64,000 nucleotides of DNA from Pseudoscleropodium purum (Eukaryota; Streptophyta; Bryopsida; Hypnales; Brachytheciaceae): contig OZ017799.1 of the NCBI GenBank assembly GCA_963969395.1, forward strand, positions 15,502,501 through 15,566,500, given 5' to 3'. A model generated the notes under the pieces. The model was given only the letters and a program-made list of their open reading frames with translations. It had not been told where the DNA came from and ran no database searches. The translations under genes and the position numbers were made by a program. How positions within the stretch are numbered: the first letter of the stretch is position 1; each line of letters starts with the position of its first letter. Positions 12,236 through 24,035 of this stretch are shown here, in pieces.

Positions 12236-13060
12236 TGGAGATGGAACCTTGAACAAATAGATTGTTATTAATCCTTAAGAGCTATGGATAGCATGAGCAA
12301 AGTAAAATTAGAGGCTTTGAGGCAAAACAAATTATCTTCAATTTTGGCAAGAGTCTAGACAAAATAATCTTCAATTTAGAAAGTTTTTCTTTCTTTCTTA
12401 TCTATACAAGAGTTTCAACAAATAATCTTTGATTTTGAAAGTTTTTTTTTCTTTCCCATCTATGCAAGATGAGATTCAAACTTGCACAAAATTCAATGAA
12501 GTATTGAGTGACCAAGCTTGTCGCATTGTTTAAAAAGAGAAAAAAGTTGCTTCTCAATACATCAACGTACTTCATCCATTTCCTATAACTTCCATTGTAA
12601 ACTCTTAAAAGCATTCATTGCCCACCTACTCAATGTTGACCCTTGTAAGAATTAACCCCTAAAGTCTAGTTGTCCTGCAAAGGACAAAATGGATTTTGGG
12701 TAGGCTAGTATAACCTCATTTTTGAAACTTTTTCTTAATAAACAAAATCACAGTAGATTTATAGAAATATAATTTTAATTTTAATTGGTACATGGGGACA
12801 AAAGTTATGCCACAATAAGCTCAAGGTAAAGTAGACTGAAGAACAAAAAAATCCACAAAATCTGTAATTATTATTTTTAAATATTTTATAGATTATATTT
12901 ATTTTTCCATTAATTTTTTTATGCATTTCTTTGAGATTAGTGATGTGAAAGTTATAGAGCTTCTTGGTATGTGAGCAATCATAAAACTTTTTAAGAAATT
13001 AACGTATATGATTTGTTTTTGAACTCAATTTTTACAATTTCAAAAAAAGAATTCACAAGT
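12236..13060. other. AT-rich intergenic, no gene seen
   Basis: It holds a short local duplication at about 12320-12480 (AATAATCTTYRATTTAGAAAG followed by TTTTTCTTTC) and an isolated TTAACCCCTAAAG end motif near 12653. Nothing codes. Confidence 0.5.
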
Positions 13061-13286
13061 TTAACCTTGAAATGATGAGTTGGACATCGGAAAAATCATC
13101 TATTTTGAAACTATGAGAATTGTTGGCTTAAAAAATGCAAAAGTACTAATTGGAAGTCAAAATACTATAAATGCCCTTTCCTTTTATACAAATTTTGGAA
13201 GATAAATGGTTGCTTTTCTCTCTTGCATGGAGAGATTCTTTGTCATTCATCAATTGGAAAACATCCTCAATGCTATTCACGGGTTA
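13061..13286 (+). mobile_element. Short TTAACCC-ended element, copy 2
   Basis: It aligns with 6709-6926 from TTTAACCTTGAAATGATGAGTTGG through AAAAATCATCTATTTT, TTGGAAGTCAA, AAATTTTGGAAGATAAATGG and TGCTTTTCTCTCTTGCATGG to an eroded ACGGGTTA end. It is non-coding. Confidence 0.6.
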
Positions 13287-14555
13287 CATATGTTTGCTAG
13301 AACAATCTCAACATGTGTTTCAATTCCACCTTTGAGCAATCAATGATTTATTTTTTCCTTTAGTCTTGTGCCAAACTCTATTTAACAATTTTTAAAGAGT
13401 GAAAATCAAATATTTTTTTTGTAAATTCTTCTTAAGACTTTCAACTCAAATCTTCAACATAATTTTTTCTTAAATCAAAATTTTTAGTGCAAAAATTTAA
13501 AGTTATGAAGATTCAAAGTCAAATAATCTAGTCAAGGAATGGACTCAAAAAAATATTCTCTTTCCTTTAAACGCCTATATTTTGTAATGTATAAAATGAA
13601 AGTTTGTGAAATTTTTTCCCTACATTTTTATACTAGTCTAGTGCAAGATCTAATAGATATATATGGTAATAAAAATAGTTTGTATATTTTTTTTGCTCTT
13701 TGCAATAGAAATGGTTGTTGGGAGTTCTTTTGATGACAAAAGTGCCTTAGAACTTTAGGCATTAAAGTACACCAACCTACCTACTTTAATCCTTCAATGC
13801 CCAAGCCTTTTTAAGTGATTTTTGACTATGAAAAAAGAACATGGTCTAATAATTATCCCCAATGAAGCAAATCTTTTTTCTCAAAATCTAACCATATAGA
13901 TGTTTACAAAACTTGATTACTAGTATATTTATCAATTTTGAGTGCAAAATTGAATAGAAGTTGTGAGATTATAACAAAAAAAGTGTATATAGTTTTCTAT
14001 GTTTTAGTATATTGCCCCTCCCTACAATGTTTCAAAAATTTGTACATAATAGCTTTTGGAATTAGAGGTGACATGAACAAGTACAAATCGTCTTAGCACA
14101 CTAAAATGTACTTTGAAAAAACTTAATTTCACATGAAAAATTATCAAATTCATTATATAATCCACCTTGCAATTGTTGAAATTCATTTTTTTTATAAGCA
14201 CAAATTGCAAATAACTCCAAATCAACACTTGCATGTTTAAATTTTTGATGGTGAAAATCATGAAAACACTTTACTCTTTCCATTGGGACCATTTTCATAG
14301 CAAATGGATATGTACAAGTTTTGAGATCTCAAATCAAGTGCAATTGGCAAACTTTGCTTGAAAGTCAACAAATGAAATAAAATTAGCAAGCTTTACTCTT
14401 CCACTAATGAACATACATGGCTTTGAAGACCTCTCAGAAATCAAATGTTTATCTTTTCTAATAAAAAATAAAATTTTTCAATAGTGAACCTTCAAAATTG
14501 CCTAAATTTTTTTAAAACAATCTAATGAATTTAACTACCTATACTAAAATGAGCC
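13287..14555. other. AT-rich intergenic, no gene seen
   Basis: Open frames of 64-79 codons on both strands overlap each other and show no domain or codon bias. I see no terminal repeats. Confidence 0.5.
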
Positions 14556-15516
14556 TTAACCCCTAATTGCCCAAACTGTGTTTTTTGGTAACATAGAAAT
14601 TTTAGGCAGCTCACCACAAATGGAGTTTTTATTTTTTTTGCTGAAATTTAACACAACATGTGCCTGAGGAGTAGCTTTAAGGATCAACAAATTTCATAAC
14701 TTTTGACTACATGGTTTAAAAGTTATTGTACGATATGTACTTTTCTATGGTCAACAGGCAGCTTAGGCAACAAAAAAAACTTCTTTAAAAATCATTTTTT
14801 CAAGAAATTAAAATTTGAAATTGCTTCTCTAAATTTATATATACTTGTAAAGCTTTGAATCATTCCATTTTGATCAATGAGTCAAAAGTTATGAGGAGTT
14901 TTAGATTGTGGGAGTTTGTGGGAGTTTGTGGGGTTGTTGAATCTCTACTCCCAAACAAACTTTGAAGTTCTTTATTTAACTCAATTTTCAATATTTTTGG
15001 AAAAAAATAAAAACATTGGGTGTAGATTGTTTATTACAACATTACAACCATTGGGATTGGCATTTTCCAATTCCATAACTAAATTGTTAATAATTTAGTA
15101 TTTTGAATCATTCTTTATTCCTTTCTACTTATTATTTTTTTCATGTATGTTGTATGATTCCAAATGATCTGAAATTTTTCAAGCATGTAGCCAACTTGAT
15201 TTGAAAAACGAATTCAAAGAGTAACAACCATTTTGGACATTTTTTCATACAAATAAGTCCTCTAAAGTGCAGCTGCCCGGATTTTTGTAGGGACAAAAAA
15301 ATGTTTTTTGTCACTTCAAATGCTAATATTTTGCAATCTACACGGTGGAAATTTCTGAAATTTTTTCCACATATTTTCAAACAAGTTCAATACAAGATCC
15401 TACGGTTACATGTGTCCAAAAATATATTTTTTTTCTAAAACTTGGTACTTGTACTGCAAAATGGCAGTTTTGAAGCAGTTTTGGTGAAAACATAGACAAA
15501 ATCATTTAGGGGTTAA
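14556..15516 (+). mobile_element. TTAACCCC-ended ~0.96 kb element, copy 1
   Basis: It begins TTAACCCCTAATTGCCC and ends CATTTAGGGGTTAA, an imperfect inverted repeat of about 14 bp. The whole length matches 35569-36522 (direct) and 37175-38461 (inverted), including the landmarks GTGCCTGAGGAGTAGCTTTA, GTTATGAGGAGTTTTAG, CATTGGGTGTAGATTG and GATCTGAAATTTTTCAAG. The minus-strand frame at 15141-15380 is partly kept in copy 2 but broken elsewhere, so the element is read as non-autonomous. Confidence 0.85.
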
Positions 15517-15941
15517 ATTTCTTGAATTTCAGATTGACTTTATATGATTGGTTGGGCATTTAGGGGTTGAAGTTCTTTCTCTCTCCCTTTGACATACAAC
15601 TCTTTCAATTGTCCCATTGTTTCAGAACCCCATATAATACCGTGCATTTATTTACGTGCCCTAAAAATGAGCGGATGAGTGGGGGTGCCCTCAGTGTGCC
15701 AAAAGAAAGGGAACAAATAAGGAAAAAAATAAAAATTGGGGGTGTTCCTTCAGTTCCTGTCTGTGGAAAAGACCGAGATTCCAGAGATTCGTAGATTCTC
15801 AAAGTGCAGCATCTACAAAGTGGGGGTCGAAAGGGAGTAGGCAAGGCAAGTGGGCGGAGATTCGTTCCCTCTTGCCCTGATCCCAGGGTTTATCAGATTC
15901 CCCGAAGCCGACTTGCAGCAAGTTGCAGTTGTTTGAGGGCC

Positions 15942-16262
15942 ATGAGGGTTTTAGGATTCAATGGCCCTCACTCTCTCTGTAAGAGCACACACTGAAGGAT
16001 ATTCTTTGCTATTATCACAAGTGCGGAATATCCACAAAAATCGTCAGGCACCCGATTGAACCAAACTCGCCTCTGTTGGTGCTGTGTTTTTTTAGGGTTT
16101 AGGGTTTACAATGAGCGCATGGAATTACACCCAACTGCAATCAGTTGTTGTAAACTCGATTCCTACAGATTCTTGCCGAAGATGTATCATGTTCAGAACA
16201 TAACAGCCTGTGATCGAGTGTTGGGTATACCTGCAATCGCCACATTGATGATTCATTCGTAG
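15942..16262 (+). CDS. Possible two-exon small protein, unrecognised
   Basis: This is a tentative model. Exon 1 starts at ATG 15942 and would end before a GTAAGA donor at 15979. The acceptor is a TGTGTTTTTTTAG tract at about 16084-16096, followed by GGTTTAGGGTTTACAATG. Joining leaves the frame open (a Trp at the junction) to a stop at 16260-16262, giving about 67 residues: a short N-terminal part, then an RVYNERMELHPT segment and a C-terminal hydrophobic stretch. I do not recognise it and see no domain. The (TTTAGGG)2-like sequence at the acceptor is a plant telobox, usually found near transcription starts, so this stretch may instead be an untranslated leader. Confidence 0.2.
16086..16108 (+). 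promoter_or_regulatory. Telobox / short interstitial telomere-type repeat
   Basis: TTTAGGGTTTAGGGTTTA contains two full plant telomere units. In plants such boxes lie upstream of or within leaders of many growth-related genes and bind telobox proteins. Here it lies in a GC-richer island, which supports a former or real promoter. Confidence 0.5.
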
Positions 16263-17123
16263 TTGATTGACTTTCGAGTTTGAATTGAAGCAGAGGAGAC
16301 TTGGCATCAATGGACAAAAACTTTGCAAGGTGACAAAAGCTTTACGATTAAGGGAAGCAAGTTACATCTAATTGCCCACCAAATTGCGTCACTGTTTACA
16401 CACAGAGGTGACTTTGCATGCTGACAAAAGCTTTTTAGATCCTAAATAAGTGAAGAATGATAATTGTAGATTTAGGTTCTGTCATACAATAAGGTAGGTA
16501 GGGGGCAAAACTAGGTACGCTTTCCTCCTCAGAATGACTGTGCAAAAGTTTGAAAAGTGAGCCCTTGCTTTTGGGTGCCGGTTCATCTGATTTGAACTCA
16601 CTGCAACTCAGGTGATTTTTTTCCTACAAAAAGGGACGGTGCGTGATGGGTGAAGCAGCTTGAAGCTCCGCTCGTTGCTCAGCTGTTCTCAATGATTTTT
16701 GCATTCATTCATTCATTCATTTTCTGCGCTTGCCCTTTTACAGAATGGCATGGAATGGAAGGCATCTTTGACCCCGTCCGCCGCAGGGTGATGCCCTGCC
16801 TTTCTCTCTACTGCACGTGAATGCTTCATTCGCACTACTCTATTATTGGCACACACTTCCCCGGAGAAAAAGAACCAAGCCACCCAATTGCAAGGCCAGA
16901 TCTGAGACCAGGAAATTCCTTATTGGTCTTTCTTGTTTTGGGTTGCAAATTGGGAGGAGATTTTTCAGAAGAGGTAGGAAGGTACAACACGGACTCTCAG
17001 GGCACGTAAATGCGACCCTGTTACTACAACCGACCGACCTAGATTCTGACTAAACTCACTAAAGTGTGCATCAAATGAACATGAGAGAGAGAGTCGAGGG
17101 TAGGTGTTGGGGATAAGTTAGTG

Positions 17124-17519
17124 TAAGGTGGAGGCACCAATAACCAACCATGCCGAGTACCCAACCTAGAGGGTGTGCTATTTCCAACCTTAGCCAAATC
17201 TCAAGCTTGAAATTTGTTTTTTTAATGTCTTTTTCAAGGTTGGAATTAATAAGGTTAAAACACATTACTTGAAAGAGTGAGCAAGAAAGTACAATCTTCA
17301 ATTGATTGGAATTGGAAGATCCTATACATTGCTTATGGGGCAAGAGTTCTTTTGCTTTCCGAAATGCACTATAATTTCAATTTTCTAAATATAAATGTGA
17401 AAATTTAGCAATTTCTATTTTTCCTATCTTCCTACATGGGAAAAATATCCACCAACTCATACTATGCAAAATCTACTTCCAAATTGCTCATACAATTGGT
17501 TATTGGTGCCTCCACCTTA
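17124..17519. mobile_element. MITE with perfect 24 bp inverted ends (TAAGGTGGAGG)
   Basis: The left end starts TAAGGTGGAGGCACC and the right end finishes GGTGCCTCCACCTTA. The two match without a mismatch over 24 bp. The outermost TA fits a TA target duplication. The 396 bp interior is AT-rich and non-coding. The unbroken ends suggest a younger insertion than the related TAAGGTAGGAGG copies. Confidence 0.85.
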
Positions 17520-17624
17520 AGTTACATACAATCAATACTTTCAATTCTCATAACTTGTAACCACATAAAGACATGTTGATCACCATGAAAATCATCCTTT
17601 GTAGTATTGTTGTGAATCATTTGC

Positions 17625-17922
17625 TTAATCCTTAAAGGATACGACCCCCCATGACTAAGGTTGTTATCAAAATGCTTTGATTATTGAACCAATTGGTTAA
17701 TTCTTTGTTTCTACAATAAATAGTGAAGTCATCCACTAGACTTTTTTAGGCCTTAGTAAACAACCTAGAAGAGCTCTGATTCAAGTCCAAACTACTATAC
17801 AAGACCTTTCCTTTTCACACAAAATTCTAAAGATGAACATTGACACTTCTGTCCTATATAAAAGCTAGATTCTTTACCATCCATCAAACACTTAGGTTCT
17901 GTGGCATCTTTTTAGGGTTAAA
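17625..17922 (+). mobile_element. Short TTAACCC-ended element, copy 3
   Basis: The ends are TTAATCCTTAAAGG and TTTAGGGTTAA. The body contains the block CTAAGGTTGTTATCAAAATG, ATTATTGAACCAAT, TTCTTTGTTTCTACAATAAA and TGAAGTCATCCA, which recurs at 27036-27183 and 36702-36852. It also shares CCTTTCCTTTTCACACAAA with copies 1 and 2. Confidence 0.5.
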
Positions 17923-19300
17923 AGTTGTGTCCTTTAAACAAAGACTATGGCATTGACTTCCACATCAACTATGGGTTTTGAATTAGAGTTTCCAAATCCT
18001 ATTTGCAACCACCTTCACATTGTACAATGCAATTAGGATTTGGTCAAATTGGTTAGATGAGGATTGTCCAACTAGTCAAATGAAAGGTTTTTTTTTTCAA
18101 TTTAATTTTTAGTTTTTAATTTTTCCACTATTCACTATCAATAAACTAATATTGTTGTTTATCTAAGATAGAGTCAGATCATCCTCATTCATACATGGTT
18201 CAAAACATACATTCAAGTGAGGAGAGTTTCCTTTCAGTTGCCTTCAAAATCCAGCTTAGAAAAAGAGAATTTAAAAATAACAATCATGTTCAAATGCTTA
18301 TGCTAACAATTTAAGGAGTACCATCTAAATTTTGTAACTACACTCTCTAGTAGTATAATATTCAAATGTTACCAAATTTTAGGAAAAAAAATTCACTCCA
18401 AAACTTTTGTCATATTTGCGTTTTTGATATTGGAGGAAGTTACAATACAAATTTGATATCATGGAAAAAATTAATTGGGAAAAATGGTTGAGATTTCCAA
18501 AATTGTAGTATCTCTAAATCAACTTTTTGTTTTGATATTTTGAAGCAAACAAATTGTAAAGACTTCCAAGTGCAAAACTTGTAGAGAATGTCTTTCATTG
18601 ATTTGCTAACTCTAGCCTCTACAAATTGGGTTAATTACCCCTTTATATGCTAAATTTTTTGTTTGACATTGAAACACTTGAAACTTACATTGGCAAAAAC
18701 TACACGTGCAAAAGCTTGAATGAGATCTTAGTTGAAATACAAGCTAATGCTATAGGAGTGAGCCGTGTCTAGCGTAATTGTTTGTTTTAGGAGTCAAGTT
18801 CAAAAGGTTATACAAGAAACATTCTTCGAATTTTCAAGGTGAAGATTTGATATACTTAGAGTTGTTTTTTGTATGTGACATGTCTATAGAATACAACATG
18901 GCACCTACAACCTTAATTCAATAGTTTTGCCCTTGGTACACTAATGAGGTGGTCGTGAATTCAAACCCAGACATTGGCATAGGTGCTTATTACCATAGTC
19001 CATACAACACTAAGAAATCCATATAATTGGATGTTTGATGTTGTAGTTGATATAAAAATACGGATTATTAAATTTGATGTCACCTAAAATCCATCAACCT
19101 AAACATAAAAAAATTGTAGTTTGATGGAGGATCAAATGACCTAAATGACAGATGGAGACCTGAAATTTTTTTGCAAGAAGGAATATATCGATTTTTTATA
19201 CGATCTACTAGTCTTTTAGACCGGAGTTACCATCCTTATAACACAACATTTTCAAAGCCTCCTCATTGTTGCTAGCAATGGTCTCCCCAAGGCAGTGCAA
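17923..19300. other. AT-rich intergenic, no gene seen
   Basis: There are no long frames, no terminal repeats and no tandem arrays that I can support. Confidence 0.5.
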
Positions 19301-21867
19301 TTAGGGAGGTAAAGGAAGAGCGAGCATGTGCTTGGTGGGTCCGAATGCATGGTAAGCTTGTGACCAGTTGTGGGCACTGCGTGTCTCCTGCGACGTCAAC
19401 GTACTTAAGAGAGAAGCTTACTTATTTGAGGTTGACAACAATTCAGGGTTTCATATTTTTGTCCATTCTCGCCAAGGCGGATGATTCCCGTGCCCTTTTC
19501 TCTCGAGAATTGTGGAGATTGAGGTTGATAGCATTCTCCTTTTTAGCTCCTCTCTCTGCATGATTCTCTATTGTGGGTGGTTTGAAATCTGATCCAGCGC
19601 TAATTGAAAGGGTGGAAGGTATCATTTGAGGATCATCTGGACCAGGAACCCCGGAATTCTTGCACGTGAAAAAACAACATATTCATCCACCGAAAACGAA
19701 AATTATATAAATGATTTCGTGGGTGTTTGGGATGAATTAGCAGTTTCCAGATTTTGAGAAACTCTTGTTGGTGGTCTCTCCTTCAGGCTTCCTCGTTTGA
19801 TGGTGGCAACAACCGGGGCGCCAAACAACTCCTTCTTGGTTTTCTCTCTGAAAGTGTCACGTATATTAACCAAGCAATCTACAATACCCTAATAGAAATT
19901 CAGTTCTTACAATACCCTAAATAGTGGGTTTCAGATCTCAAGGAATGCAAGTTGGAGTAACTCTTGATCAATTGAAGTGTAACCAATCGAACCATTCAAT
20001 CGCAACACTTGAGGACGCCAACCTCAGATCTTATGTTAAGCAACGATGAACAAAGGTTGCCGATTGAAGAAGACATGAAAAGAGCGCCATTCAAAACGAT
20101 GCAATGTCGTTACCTGCTTTGGTGAGATGGGTAGTACAATTTATATTGAAGAATTCATCTACCAGGAGTGTCGTCTGTACATTCCCATTCATTTTTAAAG
20201 TGTTAAAAAGCAGTTAAATCTTGCATCCTCTAAGACTCCCTAATGCATGAGTGAAGCTCATCAAAGCTTAATCTTGCTATATGCTCTGCCGAGTAACTGT
20301 TCCTAGTGACTATTATGGAAAAAACAGAAAGATAACGTGAAGCACAGTTCTACCAAATCTTGAACAGGTGCGTGCAAACTCCATACATGTGACTTTTCTC
20401 CCATTCTTGAAGATTTCTTTTATTTCACTCCATTGCAGTGCAATTATCATCGTTTGGTTGTAAGTTATAACTTAGTGCAGACATCTGATTGACGTTCACT
20501 TATTAGAAGTCCACTATTTTCCTGAGGGAGTGCCAGTCGAGACAGTTGAGTGCATAGCCCAACTGAAATACTCCTTCAAAAATTGGGGCAATTCTGATCC
20601 TGTTACAATGCCTTCCAATAGCCTCTTCTCACAATCATATCGCTCCTCGGAAGTTCGAAAGGAAAATGCATTGTTTTGTCAAATTCACCAAATTACCAGA
20701 ATTGAGTTTCAAATCAACAAATATGAGTCTACCCCCAAGTCTGCAATGGAAAGAAGCCTGTTCCTGTCCAAATACGGAACCAAAGTTTTATTCGTATAAA
20801 CATCTGAGCAATTTTTTAAAGTCATTTCCAAGATTTTAAGTTACTCTTAACAACAGGTGAATAGAGGTGTCAGAGTTCAAGACTTTGTTGTCCCATAATG
20901 GTGGAGTCATAATTGTTGCAATGGATTTGAATTCTCTACAAGGGACAAGTACTTTGAGATGAGTTTCTGGGGCTCAGAGTCGTGAGGGGCAAGATTTGGA
21001 AGCAAACAACAAGATTGCGATGCGGAAATTGGAAACTTTAACAACTGCCTAATGAACATATTAATAATGTACATTTTCAAGGCCAGTTATCTGGTTTTGA
21101 ATAACCAAACAATAATGTGTGATGGTGCATCACGATGTTGGTCAATTCGTTATCTGGTTTGCGTCCAATTTCCTCTTCGAAGTGCTTGTTTGCATGTGCT
21201 AGTTCTTCTGTTGTAGAAATTCTGAATATGAAACAGGTGAATGTAGCCATGAATGTTTACTTCATGCGTGTCGTAAGATTTGTAGCTGAAACTGGGGGAA
21301 AGAGACATGCCTAGCGCTCTTAACAGTCGAATGTGCCTTGGAATTAGAGGATGTTTGAGTGTGGTGAAGATAGCACTCAACCAAATGAAATGAAATTCTT
21401 GCTAAGAATAAGAAACGATCATTAGCGAAAATTCAAAGTTTCACTTCTGGTGGATGAAATGAACCTCAGTTGGATACAAATTGACAGCTCGCACCAATGT
21501 CGACAACATTTGCGTATGGAAATTTTTCACAGGACAAGTACACTGAGATACATATTTCTGATGTAATCCTCGAAAACTTCTTATCTAAGAATAGCATTCT
21601 TTAGAGGTTCGCTGTGGCGCACTTGAATCTGAACACATCACTCTGCTTATGAGCTGCAGTTAATTAATATGCTGATTTTGCCAGCTTGGCATTAACATAA
21701 AGAGTCAAGAAGAGTTGTATGCGAATGAGAAAATGCCACATTAAATTCAAATAAATTCAGATTGGCAAACTGATAGTCTAGTCACTTGATCTTTCTCAGT
21801 ACAGAAGAGAAAGAATTGGAAACCCAGTTTTCGAAGATAGGGCTTGAGGAACTGAGTGAGCTCAATA
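19301..21867. other. Lower-AT tract, possible decayed unique sequence
   Basis: Composition is more balanced than the flanks, and several 60-90 codon frames occur (19345-19563 plus, 20530-20799 plus, 21150-21380 minus). None has a recognisable domain or joins convincingly to another. A short direct duplication, TACAATACCCTAA, occurs at about 19881 and 19909. This may be an old gene or retroelement relict. Confidence 0.35.
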
Positions 21868-22090
21868 TAAGGTAGACGTACCCAACACCAACTGCTAACC
21901 TAATACCACCCAAATGTACACTTGTCAATGATTCTAGAGTGAGAATCTATGATGGTACTACATGTCTTAACTTTACAATAAGTCAAGTTAAGGCATGTAC
22001 TTGTGTTATAAATTCTCATTCTAGAATCAACAAGTGTCCTACATTTGGGTGGTATTAGGTTAGTGATTGGTACTGGGTATGTCTACTTTA
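21868..22090. mobile_element. Fold-back MITE, near-perfect ~220 bp hairpin
   Basis: The left arm from TAAGGTAGACGTACCC pairs with the right arm ending GGGTATGTCTACTTTA along almost the whole length, including an uninterrupted 24 bp paired block containing CTAACCTAATACCACCC. The loop is near 21978 (TTACAATAAG). The ends belong to the same TAAGGT type as the MITEs at 7727, 11457 and 17124. A transcript would fold into a long double-stranded stem, a known source of siRNAs or miRNA-like RNAs. Confidence 0.85.
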
Positions 22091-22119
22091 CAATTGAAAC
22101 AAGCAAGTAGCTAAGCAAT

Positions 22120-22290
22120 GAGAGGCTTTGTTAGTAGCAATCTCTTGCTTTTCGATATAGATCCTACTCTCAAGCTATCTCATAATTATGCACTACCGAT
22201 ATAAATGTAATGTAGCTTTTGTCAATGCAAAGCCTCCTTCTCTTCTTCAATCCATGCTCCATCAGTGTAACTATGAATCTGCCCAAGTCA
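22120..22290 (-). pseudogene. Possible Ty1-copia RNase H relict
   Basis: Read on the minus strand in shifting frames, the fragments SYTDGAW, YIYIGSA and KQEIATNKASHCLAT occur in the order and rough spacing of the copia RNase H signature (YSDADWAG, a Gly-rich strand, SKKQ...VA.ST.EAEY.A). Stops and frameshifts interrupt it. No reverse transcriptase, integrase or long terminal repeat is visible nearby. The resemblance is weak and by eye. Confidence 0.3.
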
Positions 22291-22691
22291 CTACTGCAAC
22301 TCCATGCATGAAACTCCTTTCACATCGTATTGAAATTTTTTGCAACACTTTTTAAAAAACTGCAGAAGCATTCAGTTTCATTGTGCAAGCGTGAAACGTA
22401 ACATTCTTCAGCAACTCCCTCAGCACCCTTGCCTGAACTGTCCATTAAAAACACGCTTGATTTCTGTTTAGATGCTTAATTCAAAGCTCGTGATTGACAT
22501 TGCGAGGCCACATTCACTACTGTTTAGAAATTTTTCTAGCTCCATGTGCACAGTCTCTAACTAAGGTGGAAGTAATTAGAATAGCTGACTCCCGAGTTTA
22601 TCATGCGCGGTTCTATTCGAAGAGTTACCAATATGACCTTAAATGGTCACTTCAGTATTGACTTCAACTTACATGTGAAACAACATGGCTG

Positions 22692-22935
22692 TAAAGGTAG
22701 ATACCCACAAAACAGTCACTAATTGCTATTGTGCCTAATTACTGTTATTAGATTGTTCAAATGATTATATTTTATTATTGGCAAGTGAAAGGAGGTTCCA
22801 ACACACCGAAGAAAGTGACATTTGGATATTGTATGCAAAAGTTATGAAGGAACAAACTTTGGTTCTTGAAGTGTTTCTTCTACATGGGTACATAAGTGAT
22901 TTTGGAGATGTATATAGAGTGAAGATGGTGGTGTT
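22692..22935 (+). mobile_element. Non-autonomous element, GGTTCCAACACACC family, copy 4
   Basis: The left end is TAAAGGTAGATACCC, then TTGCTATTGTGCCTAATTAC, GGCAAGTGAAAGGAGGTTCC, GACATTTGGATATTGTATGC, AAGTTATGAAGGAACAAAC and GGTACATAAGTGATTTTGG. The right end is truncated after GAAGATGGTGGT. Confidence 0.65.
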
Positions 22936-23619
22936 GCGTTGTAAATGAATGCACTACATAAAATATATGCTTGGATGTCAAATCAGAGAGATTTTCTTAA
23001 AGTCTCAAGATGCAAATGGGGTTAAGACATCGTTTGAAACTTTTCTTTTAAAGGTCTTTGTTAGACAACTATATGATCCTAGTTATTATATTTTGATACT
23101 AAAAAATATTTGAAAGCTTTATTTTATATATTTGAGGTTGTTAGAATGAAAGGTAAAGCTTGTTTTGCCTTTCTTTTAGATTTTTAATGGTTTAAAATGT
23201 CACATAGGGGATACATATAGAATTTTGAGGCAAAAAGGGATGATCAATGAATGAATTATAATTTATGTGGCATTTAGGGTTGAAATCTACTTGTGTAGGT
23301 GATTCTGGTAAGGGATGAAGTGAAGGATGAGGTGGACACCCTTCTTCTTCCTTCTAGTTGATAGTTTGAGAGAGAGTAGTGAGTTTGGAGTTTCATAGCA
23401 TTTGAGATTTTTAGAGCTTTGAAATGAAAATTTGTGAGGATGCTCTTCTCTTTGACATGATTCCAAAAACCTATTACTCACTCTATTTAGAGTTTTAATG
23501 TGAAATTTATGCTTGATGGAATGAGAGAAGGTTAATTGTCTAATTGAAGGCAAAATTTTCGAGCACTCATAATTGTTTGGTGAGAGTATTTAGCTTTGAG
23601 ATTTTGTAGGATTATGTAT
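22936..23619. other. AT-rich intergenic, no gene seen
   Basis: There is one 88-codon minus-strand frame without recognisable features. I see no repeats. Confidence 0.4.
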
Positions 23620-24035
23620 TGAGTTTTTATTTATCCAAAAAACTATTATACAATTAATTTGAAATTAGAGAAGAAAAATTATAGGCTAGGAAGTAAAGTA
23701 GTGATAAGTTGGCTTCAAATTGATGAGGGGAAACCTTTGTCTAGCTATAAAAGTTGTACGGTATGATATTTTGAGTTTGAGTTAAAATTTTAAAAGGTAG
23801 TAAATATTTTAGTTGGATTTCCAAGAAATATCATATAATCAGTTTAGAATTATATAGTGAAAGATATGAACTTCTAAGTATAGTAGTAGTGAGATACCTT
23901 TGAATTGAAGAGAGAAAACTTTGATTAGTAATTAAAGTTAGATTGTATGTGATTTTGAGTTGGAATTTTAAGAGGTTGTAAATATATTTGGATTATCTTT
24001 CCATAGTAATATCACACATATAATTTGGATTTTGG
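23620..24035 (+). repeat. Diverged tandem array, ~160-180 bp unit
   Basis: Three unit starts are visible at about 23621, 23779 and 23958, each opening with GAGTT and an AATTTT-like run. Later in each unit come ATATCAYAYATAAT and a GTGATAAGTTGGCTTC / GTGAGATACCTTTGAATTG block. Copies are strongly diverged. Confidence 0.55.

Larger units (their letters stand above)
15517..17123. other. GC-richer gene-like island
   Basis: This interval contrasts with its AT-rich surroundings. It holds a possible small spliced gene with a telobox (next entry), a (CATT)5 microsatellite near 16700, a CACGTG G-box-like hexamer at 16815-16820 and a 78-codon plus-strand frame at 16817-17053. I recognise no protein family here. 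It could be the promoter and first exons of a gene whose body was lost or displaced by repeats. Confidence 0.35.

Noticed and set aside
15141..15380. Minus-strand frame partly conserved with 36196-36387
   Set aside because: The two lie at the same place in two copies of one transposable element. Frames are broken at different points and absent in the third copy, so the similarity is explained by element homology.
16086..16108. Chromosome end or telomere fusion
   Set aside because: Only about two TTTAGGG units are present; a telobox is the simpler explanation.
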